A stretch of DNA of 64,000 nt, from the NCBI GenBank assembly GCA_973895155.1, contig OZ316893.1, forward strand, positions 11,284,001 through 11,348,000, in the 5' to 3' direction. This document shows positions 49,561 through 62,196 of the stretch, piece by piece. Each line of letters opens with the position of its first letter. Within the stretch, counting starts at the first letter, position 1. The stretch is from Marsupella aquatica (taxonomy: Eukaryota; Marchantiophyta). A program made the translations under genes and the position numbers. The notes beneath the pieces were generated by a model. The model was not told the origin of the DNA and ran no database searches. It saw only the letters and a list, made by a program, of their open reading frames with translations.

Positions 49561-50284
49561 CAGAAGAAAGCTACAAGTCTGGTACAGTTTTGAGTTATGG
49601 TCAGATGAGCTAGGACATAAAGGTAGCCTAATCATAAGTTAGCAGGCCTGCATTTTGTTCGAGAGACCAACCCCCAGCCGGCGTAATACGGTAAATTGGA
49701 TAATTGGGGTGATCTGACGGACAGGGTGGTGCACTTGGTCTAGGGAGAATATCGTGACCTTCCAATGCATCCATGATTAAGGCTCTCTAGGTCAAATGTC
49801 ACACCCTCAGTCGTTCGTTAGTAAAATGTGTTAGTAACATGTGTCTTAATTATGGGGTCGTCCTAGTTACCAGATCACGTGCTCTCGAATGATTACAGTA
49901 GAGACTACCAATCAATAATTATTGAGCATTTAGTAGTTGAGACAAAAGTTTCGGTGATAGACCTATCCCTAAACTCATGCATTTGGTATGTGATTAGTAT
50001 TTCGATTGAGAAACGTTTTAACGTCCATTTGGTTGCCCAAAATCCCCATACTTTGTCATGGAATTCCTCTTTTTTTCCACAAATATCACAAACTTGTTAA
50101 CAAGCTTAAGCTTATATATTGATTTTTTTTTGCTAAACATCCATTACAACAGTGATGACCTTTACAGATTAGTGTAATGTCTGCAAAACTTTGTAATTTT
50201 TTTGCATCCATAGTTTAGGACCATTCTAAGTATTTCATGTACATCACTGATTTCTAAGTGTATACATATTATAGAACAGTAAGA

Positions 50285-50440
50285 AAATGGAATGTGAAGA
50301 AATTATGGAAGTTAAAAGCTGGATGGACCAAGAATGGATTGTAAAGAAATTATGGAAGTAAAAGGCTCAATGGACCAAGAATGGAATGTGAGGAATTTAT
50401 GGAAATAAAAGCCCGGATGGACCGAGACATTGTTTGTGGC
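50285..50440. repeat. Tandem repeat, ~58-bp unit, three copies
   Basis: Core ggaatgtgaagaaattatgg, then aagtaaaagcn and ggatggaccaaga; the third copy is most diverged. Confidence 0.88.
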
Positions 50441-50599
50441 CATCCTCATGGATTATGAAAAGGCAGAGTGACCACTTTACACCCAATCTTGAGAGAAACT
50501 AAATGCAAATGGATGACAAAGTTTAAAATGTTCCCATTGACTATTTACTTGCATTTTTGTTATGGGATGGAGATCTTTTGTATGTATATTAGAAATCTC

Positions 50600-50985
50600 T
50601 GGTAGTTCCGCAGCATCAAATTATTCAAAACACTGCTTGTAACAAAAATAGTTTTTTTAAAGAGGTTTCCATAACAATGATCTAAATTGAATTATCTTGT
50701 ATTTTTGCATCATTTGGTAAATTACTCAAAATGCTCCTTGTAATGAAAGCAATGCTCTCTAAAAAATAGGTGTCTGCAACAACGCATGCTAATTAAAATC
50801 TCGACTAGCTTTGCAGCAGCAAAACTACTTTGAAACCCTCTTTGTAATAAGAGGGGCAACACTCTCTGAGAATAAGCTTGTGCAAACTAAAATCTTTGAT
50901 AGCTCTGCAACAACAAATTCCTTGAAACATTCATTGTAACAAGAACAACAGTCTTTGAAAAATAGAATTCTGTAAGTGTTCTGGC
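50600..50985. repeat. Degenerate tandem repeat, ~100-bp unit, about four copies
   Basis: Core gctctgcaacaacaaa, then ttgaaacactctttgtaa and caacantctttgaaaaata. Copies decay towards the left. Confidence 0.8.
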
Positions 50986-52019
50986 ACGTAGTGAAGTCAC
51001 TTGGTAAGAGATCAATGCCCTAGAAACTTGTTGCAGTGGGAAAAATTACCGCAGTGCCTTTGTGAACTTGGAACTCATTTTTTTTTCTACTGTTAAGCAA
51101 ACCACTCGAGGAGCTTTGATTAAGAATGTGAAATGCTCACTCTACTCATAATGCCATTTTCCATAGAAGCCCTATAAGGTCCTTAAAGACCTAAATGACA
51201 AAACTTTATATTTTTTTTCTTGTTGAGCTCTAAAAAAATGGGATGGAGCAAACGGCTGGAGAATTATTTAGGGTTCTCCAAGCTTGAACCTTCAGGGCCA
51301 TAAGAAAAGATTTCCCTTGTTTTTCCCTTGGAGTTTTAGTGAACCCCTTTGTGATCGTTTGCATTGCTTGGAATAGGATATTGTCAGAGACAAAATAGGC
51401 GGCAACCAAATCAGCAAAGACAACCACGGAAACTTTGAAACAATTATTAATTTGACTGAACTCCATTATTGCTATTGCAAACGGGCACTCAGAAACAATT
51501 AGGCATTGATTTGTGGCTCAATAAGGTTGACAGCAACCTTCAGTGCTAAGTTGTCCTCCCTCTCTCCAGCGCTCCTAATTTCAGCGTAGGTTTTAGCGGA
51601 GGTAGTAAGGAGTCCAAGGTTGAATAACCATGCTTTCCGCAGGACTCCTGAAGCCATAATCCTTGTTGACAAAAGTGTTCAAGCTCTAATGACTGATGGG
51701 TTTGGAAGAATTCTGGCCCTGATCACGAGAAATTATGGGAAAGACCCATCGGGTGACAAACTTCCACAGCCCGTTACCTTTAAAAAAATTAATTGGTCTC
51801 GAGTCTAACTTCGAAAACTGCATTCCTCAAATGCTTTCCCCTTCGATTGGGGTTGCCTTCTACAACTAAAGCCATCGTAATCTGCACCTATTCCTCTCTG
51901 AAACTCACTGCATTCAGTCAACACGAGCCCTCAACTCAAGATATCCATTTCCTACCTCTAAAATACGGCTGTTCATCATATAAATCTGCAATTGCATCTC
52001 TAGGGCATCGAGAACCTAT
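50986..52019. other. Intergenic, downstream of RadA
   Basis: Nothing recognised beyond a possible RadA 3' UTR on the right. Confidence 0.4.
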
Positions 52020-52162
52020 ATAGATAATTAACTACTCAGTCTAACCAAGAGCCCGTTCTAAACCTTCCCTGATATCTGCGCCAAACCATCTAAGAGCTAT
52101 ACAGATAATTAACTACTCAGGCCAACCAAGTGCCCTTTCTAAAACTTCCCTGATATCTGCAC
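52020..52162 (-). repeat. 81-bp tandem duplication spanning the RadA stop codon
   Basis: 52101-52162 (end of the coding exon plus stop) is repeated at 52020-52079. Read on the minus strand, the downstream copy still encodes a diverged version of the last ~15 codons (DIREGLERALG, then a stop where the gene has Trp). It lies entirely in the predicted 3' UTR. Confidence 0.9.
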
Positions 52163-55100
52163 AGGGAATAGCTGTAATGTTCTTGACAACACCTTTTACT
52201 GATCTTGGAACTATACAGCTTTTGAAACCCAGCTTTGCTGCTTCAGTAATTCGTCTCTCCAGTTGCCCAACCTGCATCAAGGAGGATACAATGTTAGAAT
52301 TTTTTTCTCAATCTACCGCTCACCCTCTCGAAAGACACTAAAGACGAAAAGCTCGAAAATCTTGTTCAAAGGTCCTGAGCTGACTAAAGCAAGGAAGAAC
52401 GAGAACAGAAACTTACTGAACGAATTTCACCACCTAGCCCGATCTCACCAATGAAGGCCATGTCTCGAGGAACTGGCTTCTCCAAGAAGCTGATGCAATC
52501 CAAACGCCACTTTGTGAAAAAGAACAACACTAAACATCTGTACTGAATACATATATGGCAGTCAAGTTCTGTTCAGACTACTTCCACATTCCTCCACGGA
52601 CCTTCCGAACTAGAGGCAGATGTTTTCTTTGACCCACATCAAGATAACAGTAACGGTAACGGACTACGGAAGGCGGTATTGCACAAACCTGCTGCAAATG
52701 GCAATGGCAATAGCAACATCTGAAGCAGGTTCTCGCAGTTGCAAGCCCCCCACAACGTTAATAAAAACATCCTGATCATTGACGTTAAAGCGGATTAGTG
52801 ACCAGCTCAGAGAAATTTGCTTTAATTGACTAGGGGGCTTGCCCTTCACCAGTTTTCAATGGCAAGACATTGCACTTATGCATAAACTGTACCACTGGAG
52901 CAAATCAATTAATACTCGATCGTATCTTGCGATCAGCATGTTTCCTGATATTGTGCAGAAGAGTTCCAAAACAGATTTCCATACCAAGCTGTCAGATCTT
53001 GAATCTCGAGTCTCAACATTGAAACGCTTTATTAAATACGTTCATATCATGGGTACGAAAAGATATGGCAAAATTTTTCTGTTTCTTCATTGCAAATATT
53101 TGAGCGATACCATACACATATGGCAAATAAGACCAGGCCTATTGAAAAGTAGAGGGAAAAGTACCTGATTTTGGAGCTTTAGTCCAGCCTGCTTCATTAG
53201 GACCTGCAGAATGTTTGTCAGGTTTTGATTGTCCTTCAGAAAAGCTGGAATTCACAATGAGGCGAAAATAATTTCTATGAATTGACTTCTGGTCATCTAA
53301 TTTAATAATGTAACTAGATCAAAGGTTCCCTCAACTCTTCAGAAATGAAATGGCGCAAGCTGCTCCACAAACTTCTTGAGATGACATTGTGTAAGGACCC
53401 TGTTTACCTTGTACAATAAGCTATGTTCACACTGAAAAAACGACTTACGAAAGCATAGAAGATTTCAAAGAATCGATGTAAAGATACGTTTGTGACGCTA
53501 CTGTACTAACGACTATCATACAATACGAGGAGAATAACGTCGCACTGCTTATTATTTATTTATAATGTCGCACTTTGAAAGGTTAGAAATAAAAGTTATG
53601 CGCTCACTGCAAGTAGTAGGTAGAGACGTTGGTGGTCAACACCATTAGCTGTCCGCCTGCCTGCCTGCTGGTTACCTCCTAAAGAGCAGAGGGCCTGCGT
53701 CACGAGATGCTTTCGGAGATTAGTTTCGGACAGAGGGGGAAAGACCACAAAATTCTATTGCCAACTTGGTCAAGAATTTAAACTTCCTTATGAACAGTTG
53801 GTATCTAATATCGAGAAAAAAATTCCCCACATTCATTTGTAAAATCTCCGTAATGTAATCAGCGCAATTCTTACTTGAACTTCAAGCAGAAGAGGACGTG
53901 AACCCTCCATAGTCACCGCAACAGCAGCAGAAGGAGTGAAGTTTGAGTCTGCTGCTCTCTCACTTAGAAATAGAGCACTGGGGTTTGTGATAGCCTCAAG
54001 ACCCCCTTCCACCATCGCAAAAACGCCAACCTAATGAATTCACGAAGTTGTCGACTTATACTTTGAAATTCCATTGTAAACTATCCGCGCCGACATTTCT
54101 TATATTGCAAAATTCAAATGACACAGAACCTCTGCTTGATAGTTTGGTGCTTAGTAGGAAAGAGACTTTCAAATAGACTAGGTAAGCCCTTTTGTGTCAG
54201 CTTAGTTACAAACCTCATCAGAAGATCCATACCGATTCTTTACAACTCTCAGAAGGCGGTGTGACTGCAGTCGTTCACCCTGGAGGTCAGAGAAAACAAC
54301 CACATAAGGAATTCCAGGATGAACATTAGCAAAGACCTATGCATGATGATCCCGATAGTGTACAATAATCTCATTGCTCAAACGATGGTCATCTTTCTAG
54401 AGAGAGTATTGTGTAGACAGTTTTCGAAAACGATTCCATATAAATAAATCGATGATAGCGGAAACATTTCAGTCACATCATGATTTCAAACAAGGGAGGG
54501 CTATCATGAGATTAGGCAGAAGTAGCACCTCCATATAAAGTACAACATCAACTATGTGTTCCAAAACTCGCGGCCCAGCAATTTCTCCTGTCTTAGTCAC
54601 ATGGCCTACCTACAGGGCAGTCCACCAGAATCCCAATGGGTGCCAAGGCGGTCAAACGAATTTCGATTCTCAAAAATGACCCAGCCTAAGTTGAGTCCTT
54701 GGACACGGGTGCAAAGTCAATGGACAGGCTAGGGGCTTGAGAGAATTCGCATGAATAACAGAGACACAAATAACAAGTTCAACAACTCGACCAAAAGCAA
54801 CCAGTCGGTAACAGATTAGCTCAGAAAATCACGCACCAGAAATATGGGTATGCTTGTCTGCTTTGCTAATCTCAGCAGAGCTGCTGCACATTCCCTAACC
54901 TGCCAACCACAGGGCAAGTCAATGACGTGATCACGTAGATTTCTTCATGATATGCAAGAATCACCTATCCTGATGGGTTTCATATACCGAAATTTGTTGT
55001 TTAGATACTGACATCCACTTTACACGTAGGTTTTTGGTGCGCTCAAAGTGTGCATTTGACAGATACGGACCTGGATGACGCTTCCAGCACTCCCAGTTGC

Positions 55101-57911
55101 CTCTGGTAAATACACTGTTTGGATCGAGTCTACAACCACAGCTCTTGGTTTCAATTCTTGTATTGCCTCTAATACAAGCTTCACACCCAGAAGATATTAA
55201 TAGTTAGGATACTGACGAACAAACTGGGATGCAATACATTACAAGCTTATGAACTACTTGAACGGTCTAAATTGAGGATACCGAATTAATAACGACCTGT
55301 GTGACAGGTTAAAATAATGTACACCACCACACTCCAACAGGAAGGCTGAGAGGCCAAACGTCAAACCAAGGAGAGCCCCCAACCCTTAGATCTCCCTATA
55401 CCAAACGATTGTTAATACTACAAAGATGTGGAAGAAAAGTCGGACCATTAGCATGTGTGGGCAAGCAGAACCTCGAGATCTGTGGCTGAATATAGAAACA
55501 GTTCATGAGCACCAATCTTCATGCGGTCGGCTCTGTCGCTAATCTGCTCCACGCTCTGTTTATAGCCCCTTCCAACAAGACATACATTATAAGGGAACAT
55601 GAAGAGAAGAAGAGAGGAAGGAACCAATTCACCACATCAATACGAAGAAAGTGGCCGTCTTTCTTCAGCTGCTACAAGACCTATTTCATTCTGTTCGAAT
55701 TGTCAAATGTCTTGTCCAATCGTCCCTATAACAAGACATCTGGCAGCTAATTCAAAAAGAAAGAAAGAGGTCGATCTCCGCCTAGAAGGGAAAACATGAA
55801 GAGAGTAGAAGTCCTGCTATTGACTCGCTCAACATGATATGGGCTAAATTAATTACCTCTTCTCCGGAGATGTACAGAACTGGGGCAGGATCGCCATTGC
55901 ATCCCAACGCGAGGAGCCCTGCCATCTGCAGAAGAGAACCACATCCTCCTAAGTCAAAGGACTCATACCTTGGGTTCCATGAACGGTTTTAATTCAATAG
56001 GTTTATTCAAAGACCCCATGAACGACTTCATGACCTCGGCAGAGTACCATTTGAATGACAAGATTTTCATAGAGATTGGGAGCAAAGGCTGCTTGCAAAG
56101 AATAGAGTTTGAGATACTAGTGACTGCTGAATGGTTGACTTTTATATTGACAAGTGCAGCATTGGCAAGAACTCCATTAGAATGTCATTCCAGTTTCCAA
56201 GATGGACGCACAGACCGGTGTGGACAATCATTATTAAGAGCAAATTCATCGGAACCTTGGACAAAAGGAAGGAGATATGAAGACAGAAAAAACCTGCAGC
56301 AGGAGGGTGCTTTTACCGACACCAGGATCCCCACCAACTAAGATTAAAGATCCTGCAAGTCGAACGAATATGGTTGGAGGTTGTAGAGACCTACAACGCT
56401 AAATATACATTCACCAGAAATTCCGGGATGCAGCTTCAGATTTTCTGGCTCTAAAGAACGTCGATCAAGACTACAAGCCTAAAGCATACATTGAGAGCCA
56501 CCGTACCGACGGCAAAGAGGAAATTGCAAAGACACAGGTAAGTACGCTTCTAGTAGATCACAAAGGATGGATCAAGAGAAATTTGTAAAATAGGACTAAT
56601 AAATAAAATAAAATGAAAATTGAAAAACAAGCAGAAAACTAGAATGCTTTCGGTACCAGGAACAATGCCTCCGCCTAACACCCTGGAAACCTCAGAGCCA
56701 GTATCTCCAGGTCTGCAAACGAGACGAAGACAAATCAACTTAATTCGAGTTGCTTCATTTGGTGACAATGTGCCAAAATAGGTGAGTACATTCCTAAGAA
56801 GAAAGTAAGAGGAACAAAGGTATATTGGCCCTACTTTAACACATCCATTTTTCAACCCATCCTGCCTAACGAAAACCTTTGTCCAGTGTAGCGGGTAGAT
56901 TGACCCTACTTCAACACATCCATTGTCCAACCCATCGTGCCTAACGAAAACCTTTTCTAGTGTCGCGAGTCTCGAGGGTTTAGGGGTTTAGCATTTAAGG
57001 GAATCGGAGTGCCTAAGCCAATTCCGAATTCTTCCTCGAGTTAGACTCAGCTACGTCCAGTGTATGGGCTTCCAGGACAAATACTACAATTCAGAAAACA
57101 GGCAGCAAGTAGAATCTTGGAGCGATGCATCTGTTGATGGCGGCATTATTATACGGCAGAAAATGCATGAACCCACTAAAAGATATGGTGAGGTGATTTA
57201 CAATGCCAGACGCCAGTGCTGCTTCGAATATCCTTTAACAACGTCCGCTAGCCGCTGGGGACGCAGACTATCACCCTTCAACCACGCCCCTTTTCCTGTA
57301 TTTTTCTCAGACCCCTCCGCATTCTTCGTCGTAAGGTTGATGCGCTCCACTGCTCTAGCCGCTGCTCCACCGCGAGGACCCGCACTTTGGACCGGCTCCC
57401 TGAACTCCATCAGAGTATTCATCGCCCTACAATTCTGACAGGTCCCCCACCATTGCGAATAGGTCTCCCCGCAATTCTCACACACATAATGGACCTTCGT
57501 TTTGGCGCTGCTGCTGCCGCTGCTGCCGCTGCTCTTTTTCCCAAAACTGCCACCACCACTGCTGGACGCTCGAATTGCAAATTGGGGGTTGCGATTGCTC
57601 CAGCCATGACACCACAAACCCTGCGGCTCAACTTGTCTACTACTCGCCGGCTGCTTGATTGGACTCGCACAACAACCGGATCGTCCCGTCACTCTCGTCA
57701 GCACGCACGTCTGGAACTGATCGTAGGGAATCCTACATCCTGACAATTCTTTCGTAAACAGCAATTGCTGTGCGAATCGGCTCCCATTCGATTCTCTTCT
57801 GTCCCACAACCGAGACGATGCTCCAACCAGAACATTGCCGATGAAGGCCCGGCGATGGAGAGTACTGCCGCTGCATCCGACCAAGCTCCACAACGACGGA
57901 GTCATGTCCAC
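52113..57911 (-). CDS. RADA: RadA/Sms-like DNA recombination ATPase, organelle-type, 15 exons
   Basis: Exons: 57202-57911, 56657-56712, 56294-56352, 55857-55925, 55472-55555, 55071-55178, 54837-54899, 54529-54609, 54214-54279, 53875-54030, 53608-53694, 53165-53203, 52689-52771, 52417-52489, 52113-52271. All introns are GT-AG and the 1893-nt frame is uninterrupted (630 residues). The first ~115 residues resemble an organelle presequence. A C4 zinc finger follows (CENCG ... CQNC, Cys144/147/158/161), then Walker [11 protein letters not shown] (Lys269), Walker B VVVDS (Asp343), the RadA signature KNRYG (424-428, Tyr for the usual Phe) and the Lon-like C-terminal domain ([24 protein letters not shown]). 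RadA drives branch migration of recombination intermediates; the plant protein acts on mitochondrial and plastid DNA. The joins rest on my reading of splice sites plus continuous homology. Confidence 0.95.
56829..56968. repeat. 75-bp direct duplication inside RadA intron 1
   Basis: Copies start at 56829 and 56904 (ccctacttNaacacatccat, then cctaacgaaaacctttN), about 90 percent alike by eye. Confidence 0.88.
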
Positions 57912-60244
57912 GACGGATTGTCAATTTGGCAGCAGAATCTCTTGATCTCCGGAAATCTTCACCGCTTCCCCATGTCTCGAGATTCAAACTGGTCGAATTG
58001 GAAGACAAAGCGAAAGAGGCAGAGAGGAATGCCTTCGCTCAATGTTGGTGTTTTGCAGACTCCGCCTCAATCCCATTTCCACGAACAAATTCGGAAACTC
58101 AGAGAAAGAGGCTCATTGTGTTGGACTGCAGCTGAGCTTCGGAATGCTGAACTTCGGAATTGGGTTTGACTGGGGATGCGTAATTGAGAAGGAAGTGAAC
58201 CAGCCATGTTGCAATTGTGGACCAGCCATTTGTTTGAAAGTAAAGCCCGGATGGCCCTCCATGTATCACATTTTGCAGTTCTGGACCAGCCATTAGGGGG
58301 TCTCAATTTTGGACCGCGTGCCCATACGGGCTGCTCGGTTAGTTAAGTTGGCAACTAGATTTTAATTAGTGTGCAAGCTTGGGGAAGAGTGATGGGTTAC
58401 ATATGGAAAAAGGTGCACAAACAGCCTGTAAGGTCCATTTCTTGATGAGGAAAAATGTCACCAAAATGAAACAGCTAGGGAGGCTTCCTGTCAAAATGAC
58501 CATGAGAGTGGAATAGAGGGATTGCATATTAAAATGTTTAAAATTTGTCCTAACCATGATGAGCATAAAAGGGGTCACTATGCACCTTTTACTCACCCAA
58601 GCATTTTGCGGTTTGCTCACTGCTCCTTGAAATCCAAATGTCAGGGCAACTGCTTTAGGGTATGGCTGCTTGGCCATCTCACTCATGCTTGAGCACACTT
58701 TCGCTCAACATCACTTCTGATTGACAACCTGGCTAACCTTGTGAAACACAGGGCATTGGGCTTGCAGTGCATATATATCCCACGCTAAAGAACAAAAATG
58801 CCAAACCTGGACACAAGATACCAAAGGCAAGAGACCCATTGGGAGAAAGAAAAAAACAAGGAAGACCTAAGAGCCAATTGAAAAGCCCTGGACCCTAAAC
58901 CCTGACTATTTTAGTTGAAGATGATTACAGTAGATTCAATGATCTACAGTAGTTACCATAGTAGGTGTGTTGGTCTTTAGGCTAGGGGTCTTGCACCCTG
59001 CTATTTATTGGAGGCCCGCCCCTTTTGTACATTATGGCATGGTTTTGGCAGGAGTCTATGCTATGGCGTCTCAATCCTCATCTCAATCTTGGTGCTTCTC
59101 GTCCGTAGTCTGGCTTTGAGAGGGCTTGTAGCGAGTAGGCTTGCCATGTGCAAAAAATCCTGGGCAAAATGTGTAGTCACCAACTTGGTGTACCGCACAT
59201 TTTAAGTCCACGTCCCGCACCTGCCGTGTGCAAAAAATCCTAGGCAAAATGTGCAGTCACCAAGAATGGGGGGGGGGGGGGGGGGACGGTGAACTTTGAG
59301 AGCCTGCCGTGTGCAAAAAAACTCCTGGGCAAGATGTGTGGTCACCAACTTGGTATACTGCACATTTTAAGTCCCCGTCCCAAAATTAAACCCAAATCTC
59401 TTAACATTTGAGAAGCCCTACTGTGTAGAATGAACCAAGAGTCAGTTTGTTTCTTTCCACTTCACTCTCAAGGGGTGGGCTGTTTGGCTCTTTCACCTTC
59501 ATGCTATTTCCCTTGTTTACCCCCCTTTTATAGGGTTCCCGCCGTTCCTAGCTTTCCTACAGAAATTTCACCGTTGGAATTCAGTGAAACAAAGTGCCCA
59601 TTAAAGCTACTCCGAATGAAAGGAAATCCCATGAGACAGGTCGAAAATCTCACTAAAACCCCAATTGTAAGGAAATCTAACATGGCTAGAAAAAAAGTTA
59701 GTCCATACCAAGCTCCGGAAGGAAAGGCCAACCAGAAGTGTTGAATTAATAATATGTTTACTACTCCAGATAGATACTTACAAATCTGATTGTCGATCAT
59801 AAGGAATTCCCCAAGGATCTAAAACAGAAATACCTTTGGATTTTCTGCAAATTTCTGCAACAACATGATTGAATGCAGAGAATTGTGTGCAAATTTTCTG
59901 CAACAACATGATTGAACTTCCCACGATGTTTCGAGAGGTGTGATTCGATAGAACAAAGACAAAGACACAGTGCAAGAACACGAGTGCGTACACGAGAGAG
60001 CTAGGAAAAGCAGTACTCAGTATTCTGAAGATGAACTGCAACTCCCCCAAAGGCCAAAGATAAAAGGGCACGATCAACCCTGCAACCAGGAGACCCCGAG
60101 CCAGAGAATTCAAACCAAAACAAAGCACTTCGCCCTTGCTTCTCATTGTGGCAAGTGGCAAGTGGCAAGTGCAAAAGATGGAGTGCGAACCACAGGCTAA
60201 AGTGAAAACATAACGGGTAATCCAAGGGAGATCCCCCAGTACTC
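57912..60244. other. Intergenic, upstream of RadA
   Basis: The first few hundred bases should be the RadA promoter. No divergent gene is supported. A telomere-like word occurs at 58894 (accctaaaccctgac). The triplicate repeat below and a short duplication near 59845-59910 (tttctgcaacaacatgattg twice) are the only structures. Confidence 0.4.
59143..59381. repeat. Triplicated ~78-bp segment, middle copy ending in G18
   Basis: Full copies at about 59143-59217 and 59305-59381 share gtgcaaaaaatcctgggcaa, then tgtagtcaccaacttggt and cacattttaagtcc. The middle copy (from 59223) stops after cagtcaccaagaat and runs into 18 consecutive G (59268-59285). Confidence 0.9.
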
Positions 60245-60525
60245 GGGGGGTTGACTATCAAAAATCTTAGGAACCACGTGCGACCCAAAATAGGTATTTT
60301 TGATAGAAATTAACTAAATTTTTAAAAATTGTAGGAGGCAAAAGAAGGTATTATAAACTCATGTTTATAGAATATTCTCTAATATATACTTTTTATAAAA
60401 TAAAATAGGTTATTAATATTGAAAATGGAGAATATTCTTGGAATATTTTCTTTATAAAATAGGTCTATTTATATTAGACTAGGATCGCACGTGGTACCCC
60501 AAAATATACACTTAGTTAACCCCCC
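60245..60525. mobile_element. MITE, 281 bp, terminal inverted repeats
   Basis: The ends gggggg-ttgacta and (complement) gggggg-ttaacta are followed on both sides by a shared accacgtgcga word ~24-30 bp in. The interior is AT-rich and non-coding. No clear target duplication. It sits just upstream of, or in the 5' end of, the LINE fragment at 60526. Confidence 0.72.
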
Positions 60526-61537
60526 AGCCCCAGTATCCTCCACAAGGCCTTGCATAAATGGGCACTTCGATTGAACTGGACCATTGACCTTGGAACACTA
60601 TGGACACGCACCTGGCTCCCCTTTCGCGCTGCTCGGGAAAGCTGCTACCTGTGGCAACTGCTTTACCGCATCCCGGCGACACAGCACTGGAGGTTTCCTC
60701 GTCTCCCACCCACTGATCCTAGTACATAGTGCACTAGATGCGGGTTGAGCCAACACGAAGACATCGTTCATTGCATTTGGGAGTGTGCTGTGTCTCAGGG
60801 GATATGGACCTGGGTGCAATCCATTCTTCAACAATGCGCGTTCTCTCACGGAGCAGGACGGATCCTCCTCCTACCAGTCCACATTTTAGTCGGGGCTGAA
60901 CTTCCAGATACGTGGGACATTCCAGCAAAGCTCTGGCATCTTCTCAGGGCTATTATTTGCTGGAATATTTGGAAGGACCGATGCACACACTTTATTGAGC
61001 ATACACAACCAAATCCTCACGGAGTCATCAGGAAGGTCTGGCAACGCCTTGGCATTTACCTCAAATGTGACTGGGCCAGACATAGGGCCAGGATTCGGTC
61101 AGGGAAGACCACCTTCGCTGCTGCACGACAGGACCTGGTCCGAGAATTTGGTGCATGGGATGGCTTATGGCAAATTCATGAAGACACACTTCAGGTTCAA
61201 CCTGTTCCTCCGCGTCCTCCATGAATCAATGGATTCTTCGGGTTTTGAAGCTGCACTACTGGTAGACTGATTGTTTTTCTTTCACGGACCCACTGTTCAG
61301 TACCTCGCCGGTCCCTGTTCACTGGCCGGTCTTTGGGAGTGTGCTGCTCCTCTAGTAGTTTCCAAATTTCTAGTTTGGCTGCCTTTTTTGAGGCGTGGCT
61401 TCTTACTCGGTTCCGGCTTCACCGGCCCCGACACCTTGACCTCTGGTCCTTCCGGGTGGTTGCCTTTTTGGGCCCCCCTTCCTGTATTCTGGCTTTTTGA
61501 ATGGATTTCATTGAGTTTTTCGAGGCAAAAAAAAAAA
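60526..61537 (+). mobile_element. 5'-truncated LINE (zf-RVT type), third subfamily
   Basis: A zf-RVT linker (TWLPFRAARESCYLWQLLYR) and finger (CTRCGLSQHEDIVHCIWEC) with a TAG just before the first Cys, continuing in frame to 61224 (LVREFGAWDGLWQIHED). The T/G-rich tail ends in A11 at 61527-61537. Confidence 0.85.
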
Positions 61538-62196
61538 CATAACAAGCTAAAAACTGCAGTAAAAGCAAAAACACAACAGCCTAAGATCTAGAAGGAGAAC
61601 GACGAGAGGAACCCCGTGAGGAACCAAACATCAGACCCGGTCGAGCACAGAAGAGAACAGAGCATTCCCTGTCACAAGAGGCCTAGCGAGCAACAGTATC
61701 TCAACAGGGGTGCCCAAAATGCTCCTGGACCAGACTGTTCAAGCAGGAGCACTACCAATAATTCTCTTAGTGCGAAGCCTTATACATGATCCCAAAAGTA
61801 TCTCAAAATATTTTTTGGCTGCAAATTCACTGGTATTGAAACCCAGAGAAGCGCACATTTTGTTCTTGATTTAAAATCATTGATATTGAAACCGAGAGAA
61901 GCACATCTTCTTAATTTACATGATTGAGAATTCTGCAGGTGGAGAGGAGCCACCGAAAACTTACTAAGAGTATCTGTTGGATCGATCTGCAATGGAGCTC
62001 TCGACATTCTTGGCTTGTGGACTGCCCTACAGATCTATATCTACAGCCTGTCCAAAACAAACCCTGTTGTCCAGTGTCAATCTAGATCGGTGTGCTCTCC
62101 ATTATTCTGCTTGAGACAACTTCTACTGCAACAAAATATACATATGTATCGCTCAGGGGAATATCTTTAACAAATCTAATCCACTACTCGAAAAAC
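61538..62196. other. Intergenic, downstream of the RDR gene
   Basis: Contains a short direct duplication near 61835-61900 (gatattgaaaccnagagaag twice). Probably includes the RDR 3' UTR. No gene recognised. Confidence 0.4.

Noticed and set aside
57387-58169. Plus-strand ORFs opposite RadA exon 1
   Set aside because: Shadows of the presequence/zinc-finger exon; alanine runs come from the complement of the serine/glycine linker.
59778-60288. Hydrophobic minus-strand ORFs
   Set aside because: Composition follows from A-rich plus strand; no motif, no conserved start, next to a MITE.
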